Shown here: positions 44,901 to 54,168 of the stretch, in pieces | Layout of the letters: every line of letters starts with the position of its first letter | Numbering within the stretch: the first letter of the stretch is position 1 | Assembly (NCBI GenBank): GCA_015490805.1 | Contig: WFXC01000030.1 | Location: 1 to 59,697 of the forward strand | DNA length: 59,697 nucleotides | Reading direction: 5' to 3' | Origin: Candidatus Kapaibacterium sp. | GTDB taxonomy: Bacteria; Bacteroidota; Ignavibacteria; Kapaibacteriales; WFXC01 | Translations under genes and position numbers: made by a program | Notes under the pieces: model-generated | Told to the model about the DNA's origin: nothing | Database searches by the model: none | The model's input: only the letters and a program-made list of their open reading frames with translations

Positions 44901-46172
44901 GTGAAGCGATTACAGACGGTGGACGAGCGCAGGGCAGTATCGCGAGGGCAGATTTTTGCCTGGACCCTCTTTGACTTTGCCAATACTGGCTTTTCGGTGA
45001 TGATTGTCACCTTGGGGTATGCTCTGTACTTTCGGCAGGTGGTAGCAGGGAGTGATCGATATTGGGGCATTGCGGTGAGTCTGTCAATGCTGATTTGTGC
45101 CCTGTTAGCACCTCCTTTGGGGGCGATTGCCGATGCAACTCGAGGACGGAAGCGCTTTCTGCTGGGGTTTACCCTGCTTTCGGTGCTGGCAACAGCAGCA
45201 CTGTACTGGGTGGAGGCAGGAATGATCTTCTGGGGCATTACACTGTTTGTCATTGCCAACGTTGGTTTTGAAAGTGGCATCGTCTTCTACGATGCGCTGC
45301 TGCCTTCCCTGGCACCGCCGACAGCGACAGGGCGGGTCTCAGGGTACGGATATGCGATGGGATATTTCGGGTCACTGGCGATTTTAGCCCTCTGCTTTCC
45401 ACTGATTCAGGGCGGTGTTATTCCTGAAAATCTGGACAAATTTCGGCTGGCATTTCCCATCACCGCTGCCTTCTTCTTTGTCTTCGCACTTCCGCTGTTC
45501 CTCTTTGTTCGAGAGCCACTGTCCACGGTACAACCATCAAATTCTCTCAAACAGGTCGTTCGATCTGGCTTTCAGCGGGCGTGGCGTACGCTTCGAACAT
45601 TGCCCCGATTCCCTAATTTGAGCCGATTTCTGCTGGCTTTCTTTTTTTATAACGATGCGATCCTGACCGTGATCTCCTTTTCGGCAATTTTTGCTCAGAC
45701 CACCTTAGGGTTCTCCACAAAGGAAGTCGTGGTGTTTTTTCTGGTTGTGCAGACAGCAGCGATTCTGGGATCGGTGCTCTTTGGAATCCTGACTGATAAG
45801 TATGGTCCAAAGCGAACTATTTTGTTGAGTTTACTGCTCTGGTTTGTTGTAGTTGCAGTTGTATTTACCGTGGTCAGTAAATGGGGCTTCTGGGCAGCAG
45901 GATTGTTGGCAGGAGGAGCCATTGGCGGCACGCAATCTGCCAGCCGTTCCCTGATGGTGCTGTTGACACCAAAAGAGCGGGCAGCCGAATTCTTTGGCTT
46001 CTTTGATGGTTTTTTCGGTAAAGCATCTGCCATATTGGGACCTGTTGTTTTTGGCGTGCTTTCCGATGTACTGAATCAGCGACTGGCAATTTTATCGCTG
46101 GCAGTCTTTTTTCTGGCTGGTGCTCTCTTATTGGCTGGCGTTCGGGAAACGGTCGAGGCGACTGCTCCTTAA
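44901..46172 (+). CDS. MFS transporter, UMF1/ATG22-like
   Basis: 423 residues, 12 membrane helices. WTLFDFANTGFSVMIVT near the N-terminus and FYDALLPSLAP followed by RVSGYGYAMGYFGS are distinctive of the UMF1 (ATG22-type) branch. Substrate is unknown; fungal relatives export amino acids from vacuoles. GTG start at 44901, two bases after the preceding stop, so the pair with the binding lipoprotein may handle peptides and their products (inference). Confidence 0.88.
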   Translation: MKRLQTVDERRAVSRGQIFAWTLFDFANTGFSVMIVTLGYALYFRQVVAGSDRYWGIAVSLSMLICALLAPPLGAIADATRGRKRFLLGFTLLSVLATAALYWVEAGMIFWGITLFVIANVGFESGIVFYDALLPSLAPPTATGRVSGYGYAMGYFGSLAILALCFPLIQGGVIPENLDKFRLAFPITAAFFFVFALPLFLFVREPLSTVQPSNSLKQVVRSGFQRAWRTLRTLPRFPNLSRFLLAFFFYNDAILTVISFSAIFAQTTLGFSTKEVVVFFLVVQTAAILGSVLFGILTDKYGPKRTILLSLLLWFVVVAVVFTVVSKWGFWAAGLLAGGAIGGTQSASRSLMVLLTPKERAAEFFGFFDGFFGKASAILGPVVFGVLSDVLNQRLAILSLAVFFLAGALLLAGVRETVEATAP

Positions 46173-46762
46173 TTCCGACGGAGTTGTTGTTGCCGCTGCC
46201 GTTCTGCTGCGAGGTTGCGTTGCAGGCTCTGCAAATGCGCACGAAGGAGCTGCAGTCGCTGGCTTTCAGATTGAAGCTCCAGAAAATGCTGACGATTGGC
46301 GGAATCCTGGAGCCACAGGGCTGCCAGGCGGTACGATAATGGTATTGCGTGAGACTGAGCAGGTATATCGGTAGCGTGCAGTGCCTCAAGGAGTTGACGG
46401 TGGAGCTGGATAACGATCTGCATCAGCCGGTGGTGCGGCACTTCTTCACGATCCGGCAAAGGTTCTACGGTTACCTCCATTGGGGGTGCGGTTTTACGCT
46501 CTCGCAGTCGCGTCATATAATACCGTTGCTCACCAGCGATCCGGATAGTCACATAGGTATCGTTCCCTGCCAGTATTTCAACGGATGCCAGAACACCAAC
46601 GGGATGAAGCCGCCCTTGATCAAACCATTGCACGCCAACGATCTGCTCGGTTTCCCCCCACAGGGGTAAGTGCCGGGCGACGGAGTGACGCAGACGAAGT
46701 TCCATAGCGGTTGCAGGGAACAACACGAATGGGACCGGAAGCAAGGGATATTTTGCCATCAT
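46169..46762 (-). CDS. LON substrate-binding domain protein
   Basis: 197 residues. LPVPFVLFPATAMELRL and the following beta-rich half match the N-terminal domain of Lon protease; a long helix with a glutamine/arginine-rich end follows. No ATPase or protease domain. Stand-alone LON-domain proteins are widespread and of unclear role. Its stop overlaps the convergent MFS stop by a few bases. ATG at 46762 or 46759. Confidence 0.82.
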   Translation of the reverse strand: MMAKYPLLPVPFVLFPATAMELRLRHSVARHLPLWGETEQIVGVQWFDQGRLHPVGVLASVEILAGNDTYVTIRIAGEQRYYMTRLRERKTAPPMEVTVEPLPDREEVPHHRLMQIVIQLHRQLLEALHATDIPAQSHAIPLSYRLAALWLQDSANRQHFLELQSESQRLQLLRAHLQSLQRNLAAERQRQQQLRRN

Positions 46763-46818
46763 TCATTTTCTGGTTTGTTCTTCCCTTGAGCTGCAAAGCA
46801 GGCAACGAAAAGATCAAC

Positions 46819-46846
46819 TTTGTTATTTGAAGGATCGTCACCTTTG
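46819..46846 (+). promoter_or_regulatory. Candidate promoter of ispD
   Basis: TTTG (46819-46822), 16-base spacer, CACCTTTG (46839-46846), one mismatch to TAnnTTTG. Lies 27 bases before the ispD ATG. Confidence 0.35.
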
Positions 46847-46873
46847 GTAAGGTTTCAAAAAGTGGTCAGAACA

Positions 46874-47569
46874 ATGCAAGTTGGAGTGGTTATTGCTGCT
46901 GCTGGAAAAGGGGAGCGAATGGGGCAGCCGATTCCAAAGCAGTTTTTGCCCTTAGGGGGAATGCCCGTTTTGCTGCATACGATCCGGGCATTCGAACATA
47001 TGCCGGCTCTGGTCAGTTTGCTGGTTGCTGTCCATCCTCGATACCTGCAGGATACGGAACGCTGGTGCCGGGCACTTCGGATTCACCATCTTACCGCTTT
47101 AGTTCCTGGTGGATCCACGCGGCAGGCGTCGGTGTGGAACGCACTGCAGCACCCCAGCATCGCACACGTTGACGTCGTACTGGTGCACGATGCTGTGCGC
47201 CCGTTTGTCTCGCAATCTTTGCTCAATCGGCTGCTGACGGCGGTGCAGCACGCACCGGCAGTTGTTCCTGCTCTACCGCTCAAAGACACAATCAAACAGG
47301 TTGAATCACAGCAGGTGCGCTGTACGCTCAACCGCTCGGAATTAGTGGCGGTGCAAACACCGCAGGCTTTTCATCGCACCGTTTTGGTCGATGCTCATCG
47401 GGCGGCACAGCAGCAAGGGTGGGTTGGAACTGATGATGCTGCCCTGGTGGAGCAAATGGGTGTACCGGTTGCCATCGTTCCCGGCGAGGAACACAATCTC
47501 AAAATTACGACACCCTTTGATCTGCATATTGCGCAGCTTCTGCTGGATCATCGGCAATCGCTCTTTTAA
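46874..47569 (+). CDS. ispD: 2-C-methyl-D-erythritol 4-phosphate cytidylyltransferase
   Basis: 231 residues. CTP-binding loop AAAGKGERMG, PKQFLPLGG, VLVHDAVRPFV, and VQTPQAF are all characteristic. Third enzyme of the non-mevalonate isoprenoid pathway. ATG at 46874. Probably monocistronic; IspF is not adjacent or fused. Confidence 0.95.
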   Translation: MQVGVVIAAAGKGERMGQPIPKQFLPLGGMPVLLHTIRAFEHMPALVSLLVAVHPRYLQDTERWCRALRIHHLTALVPGGSTRQASVWNALQHPSIAHVDVVLVHDAVRPFVSQSLLNRLLTAVQHAPAVVPALPLKDTIKQVESQQVRCTLNRSELVAVQTPQAFHRTVLVDAHRAAQQQGWVGTDDAALVEQMGVPVAIVPGEEHNLKITTPFDLHIAQLLLDHRQSLF

Positions 47570-47636
47570 TACCCTCGGAGGTCTGCTGAGCAAGCGGTTC
47601 TCGCCAGGTTCTCCACTGCTGGACGGTGCAATTTCT

Positions 47637-47664
47637 TTTGGGAAAATTCGCTAAATTATATCTG
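47637..47664 (+). promoter_or_regulatory. Candidate promoter of clpS
   Basis: TTTG (47637-47640), 16-base spacer, TATATCTG (47657-47664), one mismatch to TAnnTTTG; 25 bases ahead of the clpS ATG. Confidence 0.4.
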
Positions 47665-47689
47665 AAGTAAAACAAAGTCGAAGAGGCGA

Positions 47690-47992
47690 ATGTCGCTGAA
47701 ATTTCCGGTGTTAGGCCAGGAATCGACCGAGACTTTGCCGACAATCAGTACAGACGTCGATTTAGATTTGCGGGGGAAGGTGATTCTTTTCAATGATGAC
47801 TGGCATACATTCGATGAAGTGATCGAACAGATCATTAAGGCAACGGGATATTCGTACGCTCGAGCAGAAGCGATCACCTGGGAGGTGCATACGAAGGGGA
47901 AAGCCAAGGTGTATGAAGGTACCTTGGAAGATTGTATTCGGGTTAGCGCGATTCTGGAGGAGATTCATCTGAAGACGCAGATTGTGTGTTGA
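47690..47992 (+). CDS. clpS: ATP-dependent Clp protease adaptor
   Basis: 100 residues. The core [17 protein letters not shown] and [13 protein letters not shown] identifies ClpS, which brings N-degron substrates to ClpAP or ClpCP; the D in NDD and the H of VHTKG line the N-end pocket. The last 50 bases overlap, on the other strand, the end of the acidic protein gene at 47943-48410. Confidence 0.94.
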   Translation: MSLKFPVLGQESTETLPTISTDVDLDLRGKVILFNDDWHTFDEVIEQIIKATGYSYARAEAITWEVHTKGKAKVYEGTLEDCIRVSAILEEIHLKTQIVC

Positions 47993-48410
47993 TCTCTTCT
48001 GAAACAGCTTCCTCGGACGTTGCAGGGGCAGAGGAAGCGGAAGTGTCCGTTGCTGGAGGTTCGTCCGAGAACTGGATGATAAATTTCTTACCACACGAGC
48101 ATTGGATTTCTACAGATTCGATGGTCTGATCCTCCCGGCGATGCACAATGATGGTATCCTGATGCGTAGCGTCCGCAGCCTCTTCTTCATCTTCGTAGGT
48201 GATCTCCAGCACTTTCCCGCTATCGAGTACAACTTCAGCAGGGATGAGCGAACGATGTACGACCGAGTGTTCTTTTCCACTGATCTGGGGGGCGATGAGG
48301 AAATCCTGAAATGCTGCTTTGTCCCGTTGTTTTTGCGCTTCTGGCAAAAATGCTTCCGGGTCGTCGGGATCGAAGGGTAAAGGGGATTGTTGGCGCTGTT
48401 CCTCGCTCAT
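47943..48410 (-). CDS. Small acidic protein with a CxC motif, unknown function
   Basis: 155 residues. A basic/acidic N-terminal half, a beta-rich middle ([19 protein letters not shown]), a [11 protein letters not shown] segment that looks like half of a zinc ribbon or a metal site, and a long Ser/Glu/Ala-rich disordered tail. ATG overlaps the sigma-54 regulator stop (ATGA), so it is the last gene of the lipoprotein-kinase-regulator operon. The tail is antisense to the end of clpS. Family not recognised. Confidence 0.65.
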   Translation of the reverse strand: MSEEQRQQSPLPFDPDDPEAFLPEAQKQRDKAAFQDFLIAPQISGKEHSVVHRSLIPAEVVLDSGKVLEITYEDEEEAADATHQDTIIVHRREDQTIESVEIQCSCGKKFIIQFSDEPPATDTSASSAPATSEEAVSEEINTQSASSDESPPESR

Positions 48411-49885
48411 GAGACAGACTCTTGCCGTGGCATGTACATATCTTCGGTAATGTTGAGTTGTTCCAGCCGATAGCGGAAGCGGGCACGGGTGATGCCCAGC
48501 ATTTCAGCCGCTTTCATTTTGTTCCCTTTCGTCAGCCGTAAGGTCTGAATAAAGAGGTCTCGGAGAACATTGTAGTAGTTTGCCCCTTGAGGGGAAATGA
48601 TCAGCCGATGTTCGCCCGGTGCTAACTCGTAACTTTTCGGTAGCTCTGTCGCTTGATGATCGGTTCCACTGGAGGGCTCATAGCTTGGAAGGAAGCGTAA
48701 CGCTTCTTGATCGATCACGGTGTCGGTCGTGAGGAGCATAACACGCTCGATGACGTTACGCAACTCCCGTACGTTTCCTTTCCATTCGTACTGCCGGAGA
48801 ATTTGCACTGCTTCTGGCGTAAAGCCTTTGACTTTTTTCCCCATCTTCTCATTGAACTCCTGCACGAAGGCGGACGCCAGCAGCAGAATGTCTTCTTTGC
48901 GTTCCCGCAGTGGCGGGATCTCGATGCGGGCGACATTGATGCGATAGTAGAGATCTTCCCGGAACTTTCCTGCTGCTACTAATTCCTCCAGATTCTGATT
49001 GGTCGCTGCGATCACACGTACATCAGTTGAAACCTCTTTTTCGCCACCAAGGCGGTAGAAGCGTTTTTCCTGGAGAATTCGCAGCAGTTTGACCTGGAGG
49101 TCCAGCGGAAGTTCACCGATTTCATCCAGGAAAATAGTGCCTCGGTGTGCCAGTTCAAATTTTCCCTTTTTCAGTTTTTCCACCGCACCGGTGAAGGCAC
49201 CACGTTCGTAGCCGAAGAGTTCACTTTCCGCCAGGTCTCGAGGAATAGCACCGCAGTTGACGGCGATGAATGGTCCGGAAGCCCGGCGTGAATGTTTGTG
49301 AATGAATCTGGCAACCAGTTCTTTCCCGGTTCCCGTTTCTCCGGTAATCAGGACCGTTGTATCATCAGTTTGTGCATAAATTCGTGCCAGACGGATGACT
49401 TCCTGGATAGCAGGAGATTCGCCCAGAATCTCAGCAGCAGGGCTTTCTGGTAACTGTGCCTGGAGCAACTCCACGCGCCGACGCAGCTCATAGTTCTGTA
49501 GTACCTTTCGGATGGTGATTTCCAGTTGTTCCAGATCCGGAGGTTTGACAATAAAGTCTTCCGCTCCCAGCTTGATCGCCCGAACGGCTAATTTGATATC
49601 CGAAAAAGCCGTGATCATAATGACCGGAATGTTTGCTTCGCGCTCCCGAAGCTGCGCCAAGATGTCTAAGCCGTTAATGTTGCCAAGAAAAATATCCAGC
49701 AGAATGAGGTCCGGGCGAATGGTGTCCAGTTGTTCCAGCGCTTCCGCAGGATCGGTGAAGGTGAGAACAGTGTCAAAACTCTCCGACAGGACAGAATGTA
49801 ACGAAGAATTTACCAGTGGATCATCATCGATGATCAAAAGGGTATAAGGTTGCTTTTCGGGTTGATCCCTTCTTACGTGCTGCAT
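48407..49885 (-). CDS. NtrC-family sigma-54 response regulator
   Basis: 492 residues in three parts: receiver with phospho-acceptor D64 (LILLDIFLGN), AAA+ domain with GETGTGKE (182-189) and the sigma-54 contact loop GAFTGA (229-234), and a Fis-type helix-turn-helix near the end (NKMKAAEMLGITRARF). It should activate sigma-54 promoters after phosphorylation, almost certainly by the kinase encoded 17 bases upstream. Targets unknown; the PorW-like gene at the head of the operon makes envelope or secretion genes plausible. Confidence 0.93.
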   Translation of the reverse strand: MQHVRRDQPEKQPYTLLIIDDDPLVNSSLHSVLSESFDTVLTFTDPAEALEQLDTIRPDLILLDIFLGNINGLDILAQLREREANIPVIMITAFSDIKLAVRAIKLGAEDFIVKPPDLEQLEITIRKVLQNYELRRRVELLQAQLPESPAAEILGESPAIQEVIRLARIYAQTDDTTVLITGETGTGKELVARFIHKHSRRASGPFIAVNCGAIPRDLAESELFGYERGAFTGAVEKLKKGKFELAHRGTIFLDEIGELPLDLQVKLLRILQEKRFYRLGGEKEVSTDVRVIAATNQNLEELVAAGKFREDLYYRINVARIEIPPLRERKEDILLLASAFVQEFNEKMGKKVKGFTPEAVQILRQYEWKGNVRELRNVIERVMLLTTDTVIDQEALRFLPSYEPSSGTDHQATELPKSYELAPGEHRLIISPQGANYYNVLRDLFIQTLRLTKGNKMKAAEMLGITRARFRYRLEQLNITEDMYMPRQESVS

Positions 49886-49902
49886 GCCTTGCCAGAAATC
49901 TT

Positions 49903-51003
49903 TTATTCTTGCTTTGCTTGTCCCGGAACAGGTAACTTAACGTAAAAAGTTGTTCCCTTATTGAGCTGGCTGTCTACTTCAATGGTGCCGCCGTGTTCTA
50001 AGATGATACGCTGGGTGATGGAAAGCCCAAGTCCTGTGCCAGTCGGTTTGCGGGTAAAAAAGGGCATAAAGATTTTGGAAAGGTCTTCAGGAGCAATGCC
50101 CTTGCCGGTATCAGAAATTTGAATTTCGACCATTTGCTGGTGTAAACTGCTGCCCCGCAACTCGCTGATCTTTCGAGCGCGCAAAGTAATAGTTCCTTTG
50201 CTGGTGATCGCTTCGACGGCATTGCTCAGGAGATTCAGCAGGACCTGCTCCAGTTGTTGCGCATCAACCAATAATGGAGGGAGGTCAGGCTCAATTTCGA
50301 CGTCCAGCGAGATCAACTTTGTCCGATGGAGGCTTGGGCGGAGAAGGGCAACAGCATCGCGGATGATGGGTTCGATAGGTTGAAGCTGCATATTGGGAGG
50401 AACCGCGCGAGAAAAGCTCAGGGTATTCTGTACAATGGCGTCGATGCGTTGCACCCCTTCCAGAATTGCCTGAATCTGGCGATGCTCCGGAGTGTTTCTG
50501 GGAAAGCGTCGCAGTAAGGATTGCAGATGGAGCGACATTGCGGCTAATGGGTTGCGGATTTCGTGTGCAACGCCGCCAGCCAGTTTTCCCAGAAGGGCTA
50601 ACTTGTCTGTCTGGATCATCTTTTCGGTCAATTCCCGCTGCTCGCTAATATCCCGGGCGGCAACGATCAGTATCTCCTGATCGCCAATAAACTCGCTACA
50701 CAGCGCAACTTCTAAAATCAATGTGCGGCGCCGGCGAGGTTGTTCGACGATTGCTTCATCCAGGACCACAGGAGCGTTGGTCTGCCGCAGTAGCTTGTAG
50801 CTGCGACGGATGAAAGGGAATGTACTTCCGATGAGCTCATCGTCCTGAGCGTCTAACAATCGATGTGCCTGTTCGTTGGCTTCCAGAATGGTCCACGTGT
50901 GTGGTTGGAGGATAAGCAAAGCATCAGGCGCTTTGTGGAAGAGCGTGCGATACCACTCTACCTGCTGGAGCAGTTGTTGCGTTGTAGTCTCAGTGGTCGG
51001 CAT
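49903..51003 (-). CDS. PAS-domain sensor histidine kinase (NtrB-like)
   Basis: 366 residues. A single PAS domain (about 15-120), HisKA with GGVAHEIRNPL (H147), N-box LLNLLSNAVEA, and ATP lid DTGKGIAPEDL, then TGTGLGLSI. No membrane helix, so it senses a cytoplasmic signal. It lies 8 bases after the PorW-like gene and just before its probable partner regulator. Confidence 0.93.
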   Translation of the reverse strand: MPTTETTTQQLLQQVEWYRTLFHKAPDALLILQPHTWTILEANEQAHRLLDAQDDELIGSTFPFIRRSYKLLRQTNAPVVLDEAIVEQPRRRRTLILEVALCSEFIGDQEILIVAARDISEQRELTEKMIQTDKLALLGKLAGGVAHEIRNPLAAMSLHLQSLLRRFPRNTPEHRQIQAILEGVQRIDAIVQNTLSFSRAVPPNMQLQPIEPIIRDAVALLRPSLHRTKLISLDVEIEPDLPPLLVDAQQLEQVLLNLLSNAVEAITSKGTITLRARKISELRGSSLHQQMVEIQISDTGKGIAPEDLSKIFMPFFTRKPTGTGLGLSITQRIILEHGGTIEVDSQLNKGTTFYVKLPVPGQAKQE

Positions 51004-51011
51004 CGTTGCCC

Positions 51012-53021
51012 TTAGGGTTTTTTTCGCCGAACCTGGTCTATCGGAATTTCAGCAGGAGGTGACAATGGCAGCGGTTGTGACTTTGGACCCCGTCGTGGCA
51101 GGTGGAAATCTCTGGATGGATCCGTTAGCTTTTTCCTGGTGTCTGCTGCCAGCTTCGGAAGTTTGGGACGTGTACTGTCAGAGGGGGCATAGTGGTGATC
51201 GATATAAGCAGCGACGGCGGGGTAGACTTCCCGGGCATATTCAGAGTTCGGGTACTGCTGGATCAGTCGATAGTAGTACCAGAAAGCAGAATCCAGTTGC
51301 TGTCGATAGCGTTCGAAGTACCATCCGAGTAAATAGAGCGCCTGGGGAGTGTACGGTGATTGTGGAAACTGCTGGAGAAGTCGACGCAGTTGGGCAAAAG
51401 CGAAATCGTATTCGCGTGCGTGCAGCAGGTGATAAGCAGATTCATACAGCTCGCGGGCAGCATCGATCAATGCCTCCGGGGTGTATCCCAGCTGGAGCTT
51501 TGCAGCATTCGCATATTCGGTCTTTGGAAATTCTCGAGCGATTTGTTCGAATAGGGAGTCCGCTTGTGAAAATCGATTCAGCGACTGCAAGAACACCCCC
51601 AGTGCATACAGTGCTTTTGCACGAAGTGTGTGCCGCCGTGGGGCAACGTCGGCGGTCAGTTGGTAGTAGAAAATGGCTGAGTCTGTGAGTCCCAGTTTTT
51701 GATGAGTTCTTGCCAGGGCGAAAAGAGAACGGGCAACGGTTGCCTTGAGCGAGTCTTGCGCATCGGGCTTCTGGACCTTCGAGAGGAGGGGACGGACAAA
51801 CTGGAGTTTTTTCTGCCACGTTGTGAGCAGAGAGAAGTAGGTAGAAGCCTGAAAGAACAGAGGACTTTTTCGAAGCGCTGCTTTCCCGAAGTACTCTCGT
51901 GCAGCGCGGAGATCGCCAGCTTCAAAGAGGTCCATTGCCCGGTCGTAAAAATAAACTGCGATGGGAACTCGCTGAGGATATTGGGCATCGGCTTCCTGCT
52001 CCAGTTGCTGAAGGCTGTCCGCTGGAATCCCACGGAGTCGTGCTAACTGGAGCTCTTGAGCGAGGATGTAGTCTTCCCAGCGCGCATAGTCATCTTCATC
52101 CCGCAGCGTCCTGAGCAGGTCAGCAGCCCGGCGAAACTGGTGCAGATGAGCCAGCGTAGTGGCTGTATATAATTGTGCCTCGAAAGTCACCAGATCCGTT
52201 GGGTCATACTGGAAAATGTGGCGAAATTCCCGCAGGGCATAATCGAACTTGCCCATCCGATACAGCAGAGCAGCTAATTCAAGTTGCCATCGGGCTTTCA
52301 ACTCCGGGTCCTCAGCCTGAGCAATCGCCCGACGGTAGGGACGCAGCCCTTCCTCAATTTTGCCTTCGTACAGTGCTAAGGAAGCCTGGAGGCGAAAAAC
52401 CTGCGATAAAATGTCGTAGCGATCTTGAGCCCAGGCGATGTCCACCGTTCGATCCAGGTATTTCCGGGCGCTCTGGAACTTGCGTTGCAGAAGATAGGTT
52501 TTGGCAAGCAGCAGATGTACATCCGGGGAGTATGGAGATCGGGGAAAATTTTCAATGAATTCCAGACACTTGACTTCACAATTGATCCATTCGCCTTTGT
52601 AGAAATATGCTTTTGCCATCAGGTAAAGCGTGCCGTCGATATAGTCCGATTGCGGATGTTTCGCTAAGATCTTGGAGCCCTTGAGAATAATGGAGTCCAG
52701 TTTGGGACGCGTTGAGGCTAAAAAATGGGCAGGAATTATTTCATCCAGCATAAAAGGCGGGATCGAAAACTGTCGCCGTTTCGACTCCGGATGCAACAGT
52801 TCTGGTGCCAGGGTAGAGCGTTCAACAAAAAAGACCCGCGGCTGCTGTTCCGTTGCCTCCTGTTCTCGAAGATAGCCAAACTCATCCTCAACTTCGATCA
52901 TCAGGCGGTTCATATTGTAGTAAGTGTTGAAGTAGGTCGTAAAATTATCCCACGTTCGACAGCCACTGAGCATCGCTCCGACTGCAAGGAGAACTGCAAT
53001 GATGCTGGCGATTGTTTTCAT
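51012..53021 (-). CDS. PorW/SprE-like TPR lipoprotein
   Basis: 669 residues. Lipobox LSGC (C21), then TWDNFTTYFNTYYN, which resembles the conserved start of PorW/SprE proteins of Bacteroidota, then many tetratricopeptide-type helix pairs through to about residue 620 and a basic, proline-rich tail. PorW/SprE is an outer-membrane lipoprotein needed for type IX secretion and gliding, bridging the translocon to the trans-envelope motor. ATG at 53021 follows GGAAGGAG. First gene of an operon with a histidine kinase and sigma-54 regulator. A generic TPR lipoprotein (BamD-like) remains possible. Confidence 0.7.
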   Translation of the reverse strand: MKTIASIIAVLLAVGAMLSGCRTWDNFTTYFNTYYNMNRLMIEVEDEFGYLREQEATEQQPRVFFVERSTLAPELLHPESKRRQFSIPPFMLDEIIPAHFLASTRPKLDSIILKGSKILAKHPQSDYIDGTLYLMAKAYFYKGEWINCEVKCLEFIENFPRSPYSPDVHLLLAKTYLLQRKFQSARKYLDRTVDIAWAQDRYDILSQVFRLQASLALYEGKIEEGLRPYRRAIAQAEDPELKARWQLELAALLYRMGKFDYALREFRHIFQYDPTDLVTFEAQLYTATTLAHLHQFRRAADLLRTLRDEDDYARWEDYILAQELQLARLRGIPADSLQQLEQEADAQYPQRVPIAVYFYDRAMDLFEAGDLRAAREYFGKAALRKSPLFFQASTYFSLLTTWQKKLQFVRPLLSKVQKPDAQDSLKATVARSLFALARTHQKLGLTDSAIFYYQLTADVAPRRHTLRAKALYALGVFLQSLNRFSQADSLFEQIAREFPKTEYANAAKLQLGYTPEALIDAARELYESAYHLLHAREYDFAFAQLRRLLQQFPQSPYTPQALYLLGWYFERYRQQLDSAFWYYYRLIQQYPNSEYAREVYPAVAAYIDHHYAPSDSTRPKLPKLAADTRKKLTDPSRDFHLPRRGPKSQPLPLSPPAEIPIDQVRRKKP

Positions 53022-53146
53022 CACTCCTTCCGACCTCTGAAACGTGCCCAATGGTACGAATGGATGTCACCTTTATTGAGCCAATATTCCCGGCTGCCAT
53101 AGCGTTTCTGAGCGTTCCGTAGGATTAAGCAGGGTGACAAAATCGG

Positions 53147-54082
53147 ATGGATGTGCTTTTTATTGGCGGATGTGCCCGCAGCGGGACGACTTTGCTGGCG
53201 GGAATGTTAGCAAATCATCCGCAGTATTGTGCACCACAGGAACTGCTTTTTAAACAGGAGTTGTGGTATATGGCCGATGCTGAAGGAATGCTTTTACCCT
53301 CCCGTGCGATCCCTGCCCTGCGCCGCCATCTCCATTTCCGTATAATGATGGAAGCAATTCCGGATGCACGGTGGCAGCAGTTGCCAGAGCGAATGCACTG
53401 GAAAGCACTGCTGGAATGGCTGGTGCAACAGTATGCGCGGGCAGCCTACGGCAAAGATGCGTGTACCGTGTGGATTGATCATTCCGTTTCCAATCTGGAG
53501 CAGATCCATTTTCTGACGCAGCACTTCCCGCAGGCGCGCTTTGTTCACATCGTTCGGGATGGTCGGGCGGTTGCCGCATCTTTTAAGCGGATCAACTGGT
53601 GGGGACCGACCACGGTCCCCGTGGCTGCTGGTTGGTGGAAAGAGGCTATTTTCAAAGGAATTTTCGCTGAAGTTGCTTTTCCGGATCGAGTGCTGCGAGT
53701 GCGCTATGAAGATCTTCTGGAGCATCCTGAGGAGGAACTTAGGCGGATCTGTCAGTGGGCACACTTGGAATACCATCCTGCGATGCTGGAGGGCAAAGGG
53801 GTTGCGATTCATCCCATTTTCTGGGATCAGCATCGTTACGTTGGCGCTGGAATCCGGCAAGATCGGAAAGATCGATGGAAAAAAGAGCTGAGTGCGCGAG
53901 AAATCGAAATCTTTGAAGCTTTAACGGCTGAGTTGCTCCAGTTTTTTCGCTACCCGCTGGTGTACGACAAGCCGATCGCTCCTTCTCGCCGGGAATGGCT
54001 GTACTATCAGGGAGTGGAACGATGGGGGAGTGTAATGCAAAAAATTCGTCGTCGCCTTCGGATACGCCGCTACCTTCGATAG
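53147..54082 (+). CDS. Sulfotransferase-family protein
   Basis: 311 residues. PAPS-binding loop GCARSGTTLLAGML at the N-terminus and the 3'-phosphate loop HIVRDGRAVAASF near 135 are typical of membrane-independent sulfotransferases. The family transfers sulfate from PAPS to sugars, tyrosines or lipids. Close upstream of a DUF2723 glycosyltransferase operon, which suggests a glycan acceptor. ATG at 53147 with weak ribosome-binding site. A strong hairpin follows its stop. Confidence 0.85.
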   Translation: MDVLFIGGCARSGTTLLAGMLANHPQYCAPQELLFKQELWYMADAEGMLLPSRAIPALRRHLHFRIMMEAIPDARWQQLPERMHWKALLEWLVQQYARAAYGKDACTVWIDHSVSNLEQIHFLTQHFPQARFVHIVRDGRAVAASFKRINWWGPTTVPVAAGWWKEAIFKGIFAEVAFPDRVLRVRYEDLLEHPEEELRRICQWAHLEYHPAMLEGKGVAIHPIFWDQHRYVGAGIRQDRKDRWKKELSAREIEIFEALTAELLQFFRYPLVYDKPIAPSRREWLYYQGVERWGSVMQKIRRRLRIRRYLR

Positions 54083-54113
54083 CCCAGCGAATGGGTTTAC
54101 CCATATTCTGGGC
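54082..54113. terminator. Long imperfect hairpin after the sulfotransferase gene
   Basis: Outer stem GCCCAG/CTGGGC and inner stem ATGGGT/ACCCAT with small bulges, starting in the stop codon. Followed by AAAATAAG rather than T, so it is not a textbook intrinsic terminator on the plus strand; it may stabilise the mRNA end or mark the boundary ahead of the next promoter. Confidence 0.45.
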
Positions 54114-54122
54114 AAAATAAGC

Positions 54123-54130
54123 TATCTTTG
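54123..54130 (+). promoter_or_regulatory. Candidate -7 box of the DUF2723 operon
   Basis: TATCTTTG fits TAnnTTTG. It lies between the hairpin and the DUF2723 start, 38 bases before the ATG, with AGGAG at 54154-54158. A clear -33 is not visible. Confidence 0.4.
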
Positions 54131-54168
54131 CACTTTTGCAAACGCAATCAAATCAGGAGATCAGGGTA

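Noticed and set aside
46169-46762. Truncated Lon protease
   Set aside because: Stand-alone LON-domain proteins of this size are an established family, and no ATPase remnant follows in the neighbouring sequence.
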